From Paramecium sonneborni (taxonomy: Eukaryota; Ciliophora; Oligohymenophorea; Peniculida; Parameciidae), in assembly GCA_905182985.1 (NCBI GenBank), contig CAJJDN010000007.1, positions 341,179 through 405,178 on the forward strand: a DNA stretch of 64,000 nucleotides, given 5' to 3'. The notes under the pieces were generated by a model. The model had not been told where the DNA came from. It saw only the letters and a program-made list of their open reading frames with translations, and did not search any database. Of the stretch, positions 37,073-49,402 are shown in pieces (the stretch's first letter is position 1; every line of letters begins with the position of its first letter). A program made the translations under genes and the position numbers.

Positions 37073-38647
37073 ATGAAGGCTTTAAGATTTAAACATCTTT
37101 TTGGTGAAGAAATGAAATCAAAGTTTGAGTAAGTGACTCCAACAAGCATTACTTGTGACTCAACAATGGTGAAGGTAATATTTATAAAAATATTAAGGCT
37201 AATGGTTTATACACTGCTCTTCTTTGGTAAACAGGTGGAGGTGGACTTGTCTGTGTGGTAAAATCTGACAAACCAACTAAGCTTCCTTTTGATACACCTA
37301 TGATAAAAGGACATTAAAGTATTAAATAATATAGATTATTCAGGTACAATATTGGATTTGGATTGGTATCCTTTTGATGACGAATATTTGGCTACCTCAT
37401 CTTAAGATCAAAACATATGTATTTGGAAAATCAATGATTTGGTATCTGATATCACTGAGGCTGAGACTACATTATCTGGACATGATAAAAAAGTATTTTT
37501 ATTTATTAATTGATTAGGTAAACTAAATATAATGGAATCCAACTTCAGCATGGGTTTTAGGATCAGCTGCTCATGATTAAACTGTTAAAGTTTGGGATGT
37601 TTAAGCTGGTGCTGCTCAAAATACTGTATATGCTAATGCTTTACCATATTCAATTGATTGGAATATTAATGGTTCATTAATTGGATCTTCTTGGAATGAT
37701 AAGAAATTAAAAATTATTGATCCAAGATAATCAACCATATCCTAAGAATTAAATTCCCATTAAGGTACAAAACCTTAAAGATTTGCCTGGCTGGGATCTA
37801 CTGGATATTTTCTTAGTGTTGGATTTAATAAAACTTAAGGAAGAGAATTCTCCTTATGGAATTTGAACAATACATCAGAACCTGTTCATACAACTTAAAT
37901 TGATTCAGGTAGTGGAGTACTATATCCATATTGGGATGAATAACTTAAAGTTCTTTATTTGACAGGTAAGGGAGATTCTGGCATTAAATATTTTGAATTT
38001 GTTGATGGTTAATTACATTTCTTAAATCAATATACATCAACTAAACCTGGAAAAAGTTATTCATTCTTCCCAAAAAGAGCTTTAGATGTGAACAATTGTG
38101 AAGTTAATAGAGCAGCTAAAATTGAAGAGAATGCTTTATCATTTATTTCATTCATTGCTCCAAGAAAAGCTAATACATTTTAAGAAGATCTTTATCCTCC
38201 ATGTCCAGGAACTTAACCAGCATAAGTAAATTCAATTTCTATTTATCATTTAGTCTGCAGCTCAATTCTTTTCAGGATAAAATGCAAACCAAGTCTTAAT
38301 AAGCCTTAGACCAGATTAATAAGAACAATAATAATAACAATAATAAAATGTTGTATTTGTCTAATAACCAAAACCATAATAATAATAACAATAGTAGATA
38401 ATTTAATCAGATCCTTAAGACGAATTAAAAATAGTAATTAATTATATTATTTTAGAGTGAATTATAGAGAACTGTTGCAAATTAATAAGAGAAAATTTAA
38501 CAATTATAAAACATGATTGCCCTTTTATAATCTGAGAATTAGAGATTATAATAGTAAACAAGTTAATAAGAATAATTATAAAATACAATTGCCCTTTTAT
38601 AATCTGAGAATGAGAGATTATAATAGCAATTAAGTTAACAATATTGA
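37073..38647 (+). CDS. Coronin (WD40 actin-binding protein)
   Basis: Five introns (23, 25, 25, 28, 22 nt) leave 483 residues. The start MKALRFKHLFGEE matches the coronin opening (R-x-S/F-K-[FY]-RH-[VL]-FG). WD40 repeats follow (ILDLDWYPFDDEYLATSSQDQNICIWKI; VKVWDV; FAWLGSTGYFLSVGF). The coronin-specific C-terminal blade extension is present (LDVNNCEVNRAAKI, ISFIAPRKANTFQEDLYPPCPG). A poly-Gln linker leads to a C-terminal coiled coil with two near-identical heptad blocks (NMIALLQSENQRLQQQ and NTIALLQSENERLQQQ). Coronins bind F-actin and Arp2/3 and oligomerise through this coil. It is complete and of normal length. Confidence 0.95.
38500..38640 (+). repeat. Tandem duplication in the coronin coiled-coil exon
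   Basis: Two tandem units of about 66-72 nt, sharing a core ATTGCCCTTTTATAATCTGA, code the repeated heptads at the coronin C-terminus. The copies differ at only a few bases, so the duplication looks recent or is kept uniform. Confidence 0.75.
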
Positions 38648-38957
38648 TCATTTATTCATAAAAATGCATTTAATCAATATTATCTATAGGCATATATTTA
38701 TTTAAAATATTTACACTATTATACTATAATTATACATATTTAAATTATATTTTGATTAATATGGTTAGATTCATAAAATATAATTTAATGAATTGATGAG
38801 CAGAAGCATGAATGAGAAGGTTTTTTATGAATTTCTTTTGATTTTAATCAATTCTAAATGTGACTCATTCTATTGTCTGTAATTTTATTATATAATAATA
38901 TATTGAAGAAAAATATATTAGATTCAAAATAACTATTAAATGTCTCTATATTTTTAT
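38648..38957. other. Intergenic spacer before the tRNA block
   Basis: A/T-rich, with no open frame or structure of note. It ends where the sequence shared with the second tRNA-Asp block begins. Confidence 0.5.
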
Positions 38958-39175
38958 TTTAAATAAGCAATTTAAAAATTAATTAATATACAAAAATTCT
39001 AAAGGAAAGTAAATAAATAATGATAATTTAAAAGTGAATTTAAATGAAAAAAATAAAAAAAGCTCCGCGTCCGGGAATTGAACCCGGGCCTCAAACGTGA
39101 CAGGCTTGAATACTAACCACTATACTAACGCGGATTCTTAATATCTATCTAATTATTTAATTAATAAAACCCAGA
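38958..39175. repeat. Duplicated tRNA-Asp block, copy 1
   Basis: These 218 nt are identical, base for base, to 45796-46013. The identity covers about 105 nt 3' of the tRNA and about 40 nt 5' of it. A shorter part (39024-39178) is also identical to 52341-52495. Confidence 0.9.
39063..39134 (-). tRNA. tRNA-Asp (GTC)
   Basis: 72 nt folding into a complete cloverleaf. The acceptor arm TCCGCGT/ACGCGGA has a G discriminator. The D arm contains TAGTATAGTGG (also box A), and the anticodon loop CTGTCAC sits on a CAAGC/GTTTG stem. The T arm is CCGGGTTCAATTCCCGG (box B). Anticodon GUC reads Asp. No intron and no encoded CCA. A seven-T run directly downstream (complement of 39055-39061) is a Pol III terminator. 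Confidence 0.95.
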
Positions 39176-39253
39176 ACAGATAAAAAATTTTTAAAATGAC
39201 CGGTGATTTATTGTATTAAATTTTTTTTAGGTTTTTATAATTAATAAAAATAT

Positions 39254-42200
39254 TCATTTTTTCATAATTTAAGACTATTCAGTTGCTTCAATAATTGGTT
39301 GAACTTTAGTGGATTATATTTATTTAGCTTCATTATAATATCTTATTAGTTAAATTATTGTAAAAATTAATGTTATTCCACCTAAGCATACTAAAATTAA
39401 CCATCCTGTAATTATTAATCCTGTTGCTAAGATAACAAATGCTCCAATATACATCTAAATAGATTAAAGAATAAATACATAAAATAGTAATGATAAAATA
39501 CATAATTCTATTTTATTAAACCATTTCACATAACATGGTTATATTCTAATATGGAAATATATAAGGATCAGGATTACAATACTTGAAAAAAGCATTTAAT
39601 ATTAATATGCTTACTCTTATAGATTTGAAAACACAGTAGTCATACCTAACACTAATAATTTAGCCTAAATATATAAAACAGCATAATTAGATTTGTATTT
39701 TAAATCTAAAGAGTGATCCATATATTAAAATGTAGGTTATAAATATGAAGATAGTGGGTAATAAATAATACATCCAAATATTGCTAAACTAACATACATA
39801 AAATGGAAATCGCTCATGCATTCAACACTAGGGTATCTTACCAATGTATAAGGATATGAACTATAATCACAAATGAAAGCGTCTATATAACTTTTCATAA
39901 CAAAAAGAAATTATCCACTTATAATTTATATTGTTTTACTTATCCAATATCTTTTACTTTTATAGGTTGCAATAATTCCATTTTCATCAAATCCAAATGT
40001 ATTATTAGCTATTTATTTTGCTGCCTCAACTCCCAAAATAATATAAATTAAGCTAAAAAAAAGAGCTAAAAAGAAAAATAAATTATATTCACTCCAAATT
40101 GCTGAATAATCAACCATTTTTATTGGATTAAAAGTTTATGAATTTCCAAACCATCCTACTTATGAATCAAATGCTAGAGTGGCTAAACCATATAAATCAT
40201 AAATTCTCAAAAAAACAGCTAATATATTAGTAGATGTAAATTTAAATATAAATTCTTAATCTTTTATTTTCTTATCAAATTTATTACATTATTCAACCAA
40301 ACAATTTCCAACCTCTTCAGCTAATTATTCCCATTTTACATTTAATTTTATCTTATCTTATTCTGGTTCAGGTGGGGTTATTTTTTAAAATAATGAATTT
40401 ACTAATTAATTTACAAGTTATTAAGAATAAACTCTAGGTTTAACCCAAAAGATTTGATTAATTTTTTAACAACATTGCCAAAATTTAACTTTAAAATTTT
40501 TTGGAATTTTTTATTAAAAAGCTCTCTCAATATTTTATTTTTTTTATTAATATTGTAAATCAATTTAATTGTTACTTTGTATTCTTTCTTTTTTTCCTAA
40601 TTTTTTTCTTATTTATCCCTTAGAATCAGAAGGAATTTAAAAATTTTTTTAATGAAATGGTGTATTATTATTATTTTAGAGTAATTTTAAAATTTATCTT
40701 ATATCATTATAATTATAAACAAATAAATAATACTTTTTGACTGCCATTTCCCAAATTAAATTATAATAATTTGTCTAATCATCTCTTTAGAAATTATCAT
40801 AAAGAAAAAGTGCAAAATCATTCTATGACATAGTAAAATTATTATCTTCTTCAATAACCTTAAAACTTTTGTATTATTTTAAAATATCATCATTTCTTTC
40901 TAAATCTAAATAATCTAAAACAACATTTAAATTATTTCTAAACTTACTATATATGGCAGCCCAAAATCTTTCAGTTCTATCTTTATATTTAGTTCTTAAT
41001 GCAGTATAAAAATCTAAATCGCTAGCAGATCTTAGATCAGCTTCATTAGGTTAAGCAATTCCTTAAATTTATTTAGATTTCGTTTCTTTCCAATTATCTA
41101 ATTCTAATAATTCTACATCTAATTATTATTTATTTTTTTCAATTTCTTCTATTTCTTCCAAACCACATTTACAAAATACACATTCAAAAACAGAATCTAA
41201 TATTCTATTACTAAAATTATTAGATTAATCATCATCATTATTTAATGTAGATTTTTTGAATTCATCAGTTTCATCTAAAAGACTATTATTAACTCCCTTT
41301 TATTATTTAGATATTTGTTCTAATTTTTTTTTATTTTCATACTCTAATTTAGACACTAATTGTTCTTCAAACATTCTACCTTTATCTACTCCTGGATAAT
41401 CATAAACATTCACAGGATCCCCCTATTTCAAATCATTTTTTAATTTTATTGGATTATTTTGTTGAATATACCTTAAAAATATTAATGTACAAATCTCTTC
41501 TGTTGATTACACTTTGTGATTAGCCAAAAGTTACATTATAATTTTAAGTACTTCCTTCTTTTTCATTTCTAATTATTCTTTATTCAATAAAACAGAATAA
41601 ATATTTGATATGCAAGTATTTATTATAATTGTTATTAAAATTGTATAAGCTACAGCTAATTATGCAAATACTGCAAATTAATATGAAGAATTTTCATAAA
41701 TATCAGCCAATATTGGAAATATTATTCCTATTGGTGCAATAATAAAAATCTCCATAAGTATGATAATCAAAGGCTAAAGAAAATCTTAAAATTCATTCAG
41801 CTCTTTTTTCAAATATATCAAAAAATTAAAATAGATAAAAGTTATTGGTAAACCTACAGCAATAGAAATTAAAGCATTTTTAGTTGTTTCATCATCTAAA
41901 CTTAATCCAATAGGCAAGAATATCACAAATGAATAAAATATTCCACTTCTAATTAAATTGTCAATTCTTTCTAATAATTTTTATTATTCTCCTCTCTAAT
42001 CACTTGAATTATCATGTATTTTAATTTCCAAAGCTTTTTTTGTTAAAATAAATAAGACTGTTTAAATAACAAGAAGACCTTATAGCTTTAATAATAAAAT
42101 AATAATTACAGCTCCTTTTTTTGTACCAGTAGCCGTAACAGGTTCATTCCAAACAAAGTAACATGTAAAATAAAATCCTACTATATAGAACATTGAATTA

Positions 42201-43930
42201 AACCAGATTGCTAAATTAGTTAAATTTACATATTGAAATGCAACAAAATTTAAATTTAAAGCTTATTGAGGTAATTTGACTATATAAATCATAACTATAA
42301 TAAAATAATATATTATAAACACTGCTATTGGAACACATCCTATGATAATCAATACAACAAAAGCAGTATAAATTGAAGAATCATCAAGTGCTTAAGATAA
42401 TGTTATTAATATTCCAATAGGAAATGCAAAAAAATAACAAGAGATTGTTAAAACTAACATTTTTTAATTCCTCCTCCATGATCGAAAATATGCAATTGTC
42501 AACCATATCAAAGTTATTATTAAAGGACATATGCCAAATAATCTAGTAATTGATTTGAAATATTAAGTATCATATGTTAAGTTCCAAACTTTAATTGTTA
42601 GAATACTGAAACATGAACCTAATAATAGTGAACTATATAAATATAAGTTTAGTGGATTTACATTAGAATTAGCTAAACAAACTCCAAAAGACATAAATAT
42701 AGGTATTGCTATAAATAAACATCCATATGTTATTGTTAATTCATAATTCTATATTGATTTAAAATAAAGCCATGCTGAATAAAAATAGATTTCGAGAGTT
42801 AAATAACTTATTGTTATTAATATTGGTGCAACTGTTGTTAGTTTTAATGTTTTAATTAAATTAATTGCTTTTTTATTTAATATATAACTATAATATCTCT
42901 TTTTTATTTCTGAATTTGGTTAATTATTCAGTGATAATAATTTTAAGTCATTTTCAATTTGTTCAGGACTTGTAGTAAATAATGCTTTAATTAATAATAT
43001 CGAGTAAATTAACATTATTATAAACAATTGTGGAGCAATCAAATCTGATATTTTCTCTATTATATATTCAATTTTATTTGTATTAAGCTATAGGATAAAA
43101 ACTATTATTTTAAAAAGTATAAAATATATCACGAGAATACAGAAACTGCAATTAAATAAAGTAGCTATCAATTTTGAACTTAATTGAGAGATTATTGAAT
43201 GAAAACCTATATTAAATAGAGAATTTATAAATATGAGAAAACTTAATATGCAAAATCCTATTCCTATATAATCATAAGAAGGTGAGCTATTCCATTCAAA
43301 AAAATTAAAATGATAGCCAATTAAAAACAATAAAGGTATTATTATTAGAGATATAAACAATAAAATCCAAATATAAAAATTTTTGATTTATTAACAACTA
43401 TTAAAAATAATTTTTATTTTTTTACATTTATGAGAACAATGTGAACAAGAATGCATATAAAGGTAAATATTTGACAATATCTTTCTTTAACTGATCTTAC
43501 ATTACATTCGAATCATTATTTAATTCCTAAATTTAAAAATATAAAATACTAATGATTCTGAAAGGACACTAAAATATGCACTCCAATATACTATCGTAAT
43601 TATAATTTAATTAGTATCAAATTTCAACCGTTAATTAAAGCAGCTCCATGATTTATAGAATTTTCTATCACAATCTAAACATAATTTAGAAAGGGATCTA
43701 TAAAAATTTTTTGCAGTGTCATTATCCAAATTCTCATAATTTTACAAAACTTATATTAATTCTTCTGTCTCCTCATTTAATGGCCCTTAGTAAAAATATT
43801 GTTTTTCCTTTATGGTAAAAGTATATCTTCTCCAATTTGCAACAGAAGGTTAAGATGGAATACGAGCTATTGATTAATACTCAGAACTATATGGATTATT
43901 AATATCCTCCCTTTCTTGCAAAATGCTCAT
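39254..43930 (-). CDS. Very large multi-membrane-span protein, unknown family
   Basis: Two introns (23 nt near 43575, 28 nt near 43390-43417) leave 1541 residues; the rest is a single TGA-free frame of about 4.2 kb. About 130 hydrophilic N-terminal residues (MSILQEREDINNPYSSEYQS) lead into a dozen or more hydrophobic spans, e.g. WILLFISLIIIPLLFLIGY. A central soluble part (about residues 850-1150) is rich in Lys/Glu/Asp/Asn and has a Cys cluster (CVFCKCG). More spans follow, then a short polar tail. The repeated runs of membrane helices suggest a transporter, channel or polytopic scaffold. No known motif was recognised. The ATG at 43930 is preferred over one at 43456 because the upstream exons splice cleanly into frame. 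Confidence 0.8.
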
Positions 43931-44193
43931 TAATCCTAATCTATAACTATAAAAATAAAAATATAATGTATCATTTTTAATCAATAATTTTATTTTCTAC
44001 TTTTTCTTATTGAGATACCTTATCTACTCTCTGTACATGTTTTTGATAACAGAATTAAAGTAGAATATAATATAAGGTTCTTAGAGTAAATTCTTTTAAT
44101 AATATTAATATAGCTAATTAACTTGTTATTATTTCAATCAATAAATTAAAAAAATGTATTCTAAATAAATTTAATGTATTGTTAGCATATAAA

Positions 44194-45503
44194 TCAATCA
44201 TTAAGTTTTTACTTCACCATCATATAAGTCATGTTATCTTATATTTATTTATATTCAGCTTTATGATTTAGTTTCAATTCTAAATATTAAAAATAATATT
44301 AAACATACTTGAACTTCCAAAATTGTTAATAAATTATTAGCTAAATTTCAATCCTTCTATCTCTTAATCAGTTTCTATATATAAAAGTTAAGTATTTATA
44401 AATATCTCAATTATATCGTTTATGTCATTAATCTCTAATGCCAATTAAAATGCCTTTAAACTATTTTCTAATGCCTCTTGCTTTTACAAAGTAAGACTTA
44501 AACAAATATGGTAAGTATAGCGAATTTATAAATTACAAACAGCTGTAAAATATTGTTTATATTGCTAAAGCAATTCTCCTAATAGTGAATTCTCTTAGAG
44601 TTATAAACTTCCAAATAGGATCTACATTATTTTTATTAAATAATCATTAATTTAAAAGATCACTTCTGAATCATTTTATAGAATTACAGGTACTTAATGT
44701 AATTTCTTGTTTATATCATATATATCCACTAGTTTTAAAGTTTATAAAATTCCTGAAATATTTTACATATTAATTTAAACCTTTTTGTTTAAAGAGTAAA
44801 TATACTCTGCCTAATTAAAATCTAATTATAATCTGATTATTCTCGTTTGAATATCTAGGTTTTCTAGAAAAGCAGATTACTATTGCAATTAAAAAAGAGT
44901 TGTTTAACATAAATCTTTTCTTAATAGACTTGACTAGAGTCTAAAAAGATCATTTAAAGCAAATAATTTTTTCTCTCTAATGTATTTGCTTATATGAGAT
45001 TCCTCTTAATTCTTATATTTTGATAGAAAGTCTATACAATCTTATAAAAATTGAATTCTTTATTCTACTTTTGTAAAAGTATCAACCATCACTATTTGAT
45101 GTAAATATACGATTTTTTGTAGTTAAGACTAAAATACATTCAATATCTAGTAACATTCTTAAATGGATTCTTAATTTGCTTTTAATATTAAATCATGTAA
45201 TTTTTGCTATTGTTCATCAATAATTTTAAAGCAATTATATTTTTCATTATTTATTATTAGATTTGATACACATATTTTAAAAAGGTTTATTGGAATAATT
45301 TTGCTTCGATTTACAATAAAGGCTAAAAATTCTTTCTAAGATAAATTTTCAGAATAATTCTTTATTTAACCAAAATTATTGGCAAATACTATGTCATCTA
45401 ACTTATAAATATTTCCATTTAAATGAACCTAATATTAAATAATTTTTAAGTCATCGTTTTCTTCTAATATATTGAAAGAAATGTCTAATTAATTTATATT
45501 CAT
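44194..45503 (-). CDS. Hypothetical alpha-helical protein
   Basis: One 29-nt intron (GTATGTTTAAT...TTTAG, near 44264-44292) leaves 426 residues. The sequence alternates Leu/Ile with Gln/Asn/Lys across many predicted helices (IDCLSK, FLENLDIQTRIIRLQL, ALENSLKAFQLALEI), resembling TPR-like or other helical-repeat proteins. No signature is strong enough to name. No membrane span or signal peptide. The next gene on this strand starts 264 nt downstream. Confidence 0.65.
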
Positions 45504-45795
45504 AAAAATAATCTTGATATAATTTTAATTTTAAGTTTCTCTATGTTAATTTTTTTTAGATTAATTCTTAAAAGGTATCAAAAGGATCAATTAAATATAT
45601 AATGATGTCTTTTTTGTAAAAATTCTTATTATAGATACTATAAATTTAAATAAAAGTCAACTCAATCATTAATATTATTATTAATTTTGAAAGACTTTAA
45701 TGTTTGTTATAAAAACTTCTTTTTAGAAAATAAACATATTTTAATTTTCATAATTATTTAATTATAATATTATAAATAAAGAGAGAATGATCTAA

Positions 45796-46013
45796 TTTAA
45801 ATAAGCAATTTAAAAATTAATTAATATACAAAAATTCTAAAGGAAAGTAAATAAATAATGATAATTTAAAAGTGAATTTAAATGAAAAAAATAAAAAAAG
45901 CTCCGCGTCCGGGAATTGAACCCGGGCCTCAAACGTGACAGGCTTGAATACTAACCACTATACTAACGCGGATTCTTAATATCTATCTAATTATTTAATT
46001 AATAAAACCCAGA
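45796..46013. repeat. Duplicated tRNA-Asp block, copy 2
   Basis: Identical over 218 nt to 38958-39175, at a constant offset of 6838 nt. The sequences diverge immediately outside this interval on both sides. Confidence 0.9.
45901..45972 (-). tRNA. tRNA-Asp (GTC)
   Basis: Identical in sequence and flanks to the copy at 39063-39134, with the same anticodon GUC and the same downstream T-run terminator. Confidence 0.95.
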
Positions 46014-46278
46014 GATTGAGTCATTCTCTAATTATTAATCATTAATCTTTATGTTTTTATCTTTTTAAAATATATTTTCCTAAATTTTTTTTATTCATTA
46101 AAACAAAAAAATATTATTTTCAAAATTGTCCTTATCATTAAATTTTAATGGAAAATTTTTGTTGTTTACTAAATATTAAAAAGAAAAATTAATTGAATTT
46201 ATTGATTCTAAATTTTTGTTAATAAAAATTTAACTTATAGATTGTTATTAATTATTTTGAAATAAGAATTATTTGCAA

Positions 46279-47592
46279 ATGTGTGTGGAACCAAAATGCC
46301 CTTGTATTTATCCTCCTCTTTCTCATAAGTCTCTAAAATAAATTTCATTTAGAGAAAGATCTCCAATTGATAGGAATTTGATTAGAAATAAATTAACAAA
46401 TATTCCCAAACCTTTACTATCTAAAATTAAATATCAATTAAGACCATCTTTACAAATATAATATCAATTATTTGCAATTTTTAATTTATTAGGTGAATAA
46501 AGTGATTTCTGGTTTAGAATACAGAGATTGTTAAATAATTATGAATAGATAGTGGATTAATTAACTTCATTGAACGTTAATCAATTAAGTAAAAAGTAAA
46601 TAGAAAAATGTTAATATTGGCTTGATGAATTTGATAAAATTAATAAAGATAATTAAGTTACAGTTTTTGCAGATGTAGCAAAAGGGATTTTAAGTAAAAT
46701 AGTGAAAGTTGAATAAAAAAAAAATTCAATACAAATGGAATAATTAAATAATGCATGCAAAAAGAAATAAAATGATGAGAATGAGGTTGATGAAGTAGCT
46801 ATATTGTAGGTAACATAAGAATCATAATCAGAATAACAAAAAATTTTAAAATAAAAGAATTAAAGTTTAGAATTAAAAACTACTGAAACCAGATAATATG
46901 TATTAGATTCACCAATTAGATCGACTAAAAATTATTAATTAGAGAATCGTCAAAATAATTCTTCATTATATAATTTAAGAAGATTTCTTGAAAATTCAAA
47001 TTAAAATTCAAAATCTCAAACAAATCTATCTTTTTGCAAAAGTTAAGATAAGTCCTTTAAAGATTTTAACAAAAAAAATAATTATTAGAAAAAATCAAAT
47101 TTATCTAATATTTCTGGAGGACTATTTAATGATATTACATCATTAAAAAAAGAATTAGAAATGATTTAAAGAGACATTAGTAGATTAAAATTTAAAAATA
47201 AAAAATATGAGTTTTTATAAAATCGATAAAACCTAAGGAATCAGGTTTTATAAAATCATGAATTAAATCGATAAGAATTATTGAATATTCGTGCTTAAGT
47301 ATATTTTTAAGTTTTATCTTAGACCTAAAATGATGAAAGTTTTATAGAAGTTTAAAAAAAAGAATAATTAAAAATAGAAAGAAGTCATTCAGCATTTAAA
47401 AAAGAATTGATAGGTTCTAAAAGTCCGTAAAATTAAAAATATCTACAGTATTTGGAAAAGTATTCCTAAAAATATATTCCAAAATTAGATAGAATATCAT
47501 AATAAGAATAAGAAATTAGATCATTTCTCTCCCAAATTAAATTAGCTGAAAAAAAAAAAATAGAAGAAAAATAATCCAAAAAAGTACTTTGA
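46279..47592 (+). CDS. Hypothetical coiled-coil protein
   Basis: An intron-less frame of 437 residues starting MCVEPKCPCIYPPLSHKS, with three Cys close to the start. The rest is Asn/Gln/Lys/Ser-rich. Coiled-coil prone segments lie around residues 290-345 (LKKELEMIQRDISRLKFK, EFLQNRQNLRNQVLQNHELN) and at the C-terminus (IRSFLSQIKLAEKKKIEEK). No family is recognised. The length, clean frame and A/T-poor codon choice relative to the spacer support a real gene. Confidence 0.65.
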
Positions 47593-48437
47593 TATTAATT
47601 ATTTTTATATATATACATATTATGAGAATAAATACTTTAATAAAATAGATTTGAAGTAGTTTGCTTTAACAATATTGAATTTAATTCTAGTATATTATTT
47701 TTTCCATACAATAAATTCCATTTTTTTAATTACCAGAAATAGTTAGTATGATTTAATATACCATCACATATTTATTGTTCAAATACTTTAGTCAATACAC
47801 AATGTGTAATATTATTATCAATTGTTATTAAATTTTAAGGTTCATCTCATACTAATTCTATTCTTATTAAATTGGTTTGATTTCATTCATAAAAATGCTA
47901 ACTTTATTACCTAAAACCTAACTACACGAGGAACTTAATTGCTTTCAATTCTACATTACTCGACTTAAGGAACAACATTAGCACCTACCAAATGAATATC
48001 AATTTTCTTATTCTAAATTATTTTTCTGCTGGTACTTTTTGTATCAATATACATCCATATATAAGATTATGGATCTTAATATCATTAATTATAAAATCTC
48101 TCAACTTTAGTAAATGCCTATAGTCTTTCTTAATTTTTATACTAGTTTCTTTTATTTTATATTTAATCTCGCATCAATTTTTTTGTTAGAGGACTATATA
48201 TCACTTAATTATTAAAATTATATTAATAAATTTGATTAACTTAATGAAAGAAGAGAATATTTTTAAATTAATAATATTTCAATTCATTAGTAAATCAAAA
48301 ATTATGAAATTAGGATCCTTTAACTAAATTTTTCATATATATATATTTTAATTGAATGATTAATATGTTTTATTTATTCTATCAGAATAATTCACGAAAA
48401 TATTATTAATAAAATTTGTTAACGGAAACAAAACATA
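47593..48437. other. Spacer with a possible gene remnant on minus strand
   Basis: No complete gene. On the minus strand at about 47911-48075 one frame is strikingly protein-like (WMYIDTKSTSRKIIQ, KIDIHLVGANVVPQVEQC). It is bounded by TGA on both sides, has no usable ATG, and no intron extends it. This fits a decayed fragment of a real gene. The remainder is A/T-rich spacer. Confidence 0.3.
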
Positions 48438-49402
48438 ATGCTTGTTAATTAATAATCCAAAGTAAATAAAGAAAATCAAAACCCACTTCTGATTGTCAAT
48501 TAATAAGAATAACTCAAATTAAATGGTATATTGCCCAAAAATCATTTTAATCAAGGAATCACTAATAGATTTTAAAGCACTGTTTCTTGTTATTAACAAT
48601 CATTGACGAAATGCACAAGCTCAAGATCATTATAAGAATAAATTGAAAGAATTGCCAAAAAACTTAAATAAAAATAGGAAAAAGAAGGAGTTCAACAACC
48701 TTTAGATTTAAATAAATATACAATTGATGAAATGGTTGATATACTTAAAAATGACAAACTGTTGCATATTAGATCATTATAACTTTAACCAAGCTCAAAT
48801 AAAAATAAATAAAAAAGTCCAAAGAGCATTTTTCCTCCGCTGTAATTAAAATAGAATTTTTAGAGTTTTGAAACAACAAAAAGTTCTGAAAATGAAACTC
48901 TCACTAATAAATTAGACTTTAGATATTAAAAATAAAAATAATCAAAACCAAAAACAATATAAAAAACTGAAAGCAGAGAAAGTATTAAACCTTCAGAAGA
49001 TTTAAGAAAAAAAAGAACAGTTTCATAAGTTATAGAGCCTCCTACGCAATAATTATCCAAAAAAGAAAGAATAAATAGAGCTTTATAAAACTCGCAAAGA
49101 ATAGTACAATTATGTAGTTAATTTAACGAAAACAATATTACCAAAGAAGAATTGCATTAATTAATCAAAACTGAAGGATTTAAATTGCAATTTGAATGCT
49201 TAGTTTAATTTAGTGATAATAGTTTGGATTGCAGGGCTCAATTACAAAATTTTATGAATTCATAAATTAAAAAATATACTGAATTAAGAAATGCTGAATT
49301 AGAGCACTAAAGTATTTAAATTATTTATTTAATATAGCTAAGAAAGAGAATTTTCATTAGGTGCTAGATGAATGTTTAAGAAAATTAAAATCTATATATT
49401 GA
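48438..49402 (+). CDS. Hypothetical protein
   Basis: One 26-nt intron (GTATTTAAATT...ATATAG, near 49314-49339) leaves 312 residues. The first two thirds are Ser/Asn/Lys/Gln-rich and look disordered, with many SP/TP-like sites (SPKSIFPPL). The C-terminal ~90 residues are more ordered (VQLCSQFNENNITKEELHQL, HQVLDECLRKLKSIY) and could be a degenerate EF-hand-like helix pair, but that is speculative. No family assigned. Confidence 0.6.

Noticed and set aside
38442..38651. Minus-strand frame with an internal protein repeat
   Set aside because: It is the antisense of the duplicated coiled-coil exon of coronin; the repeat is explained by that exon.
38958..39175. tRNA block as a mobile element or internal eliminated sequence remnant
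   Set aside because: No open frame, terminal inverted repeats or TA-flanked ends are visible; only sequence identity between the copies is seen.
43454..43456. ATG with a Cys/His-rich start (MHSCSHCSHKCKK) for the large membrane protein
   Set aside because: That reading crosses two stretches that are better explained as 23-nt and 28-nt introns. Splicing them gives a longer, coherent N-terminus from 43930.
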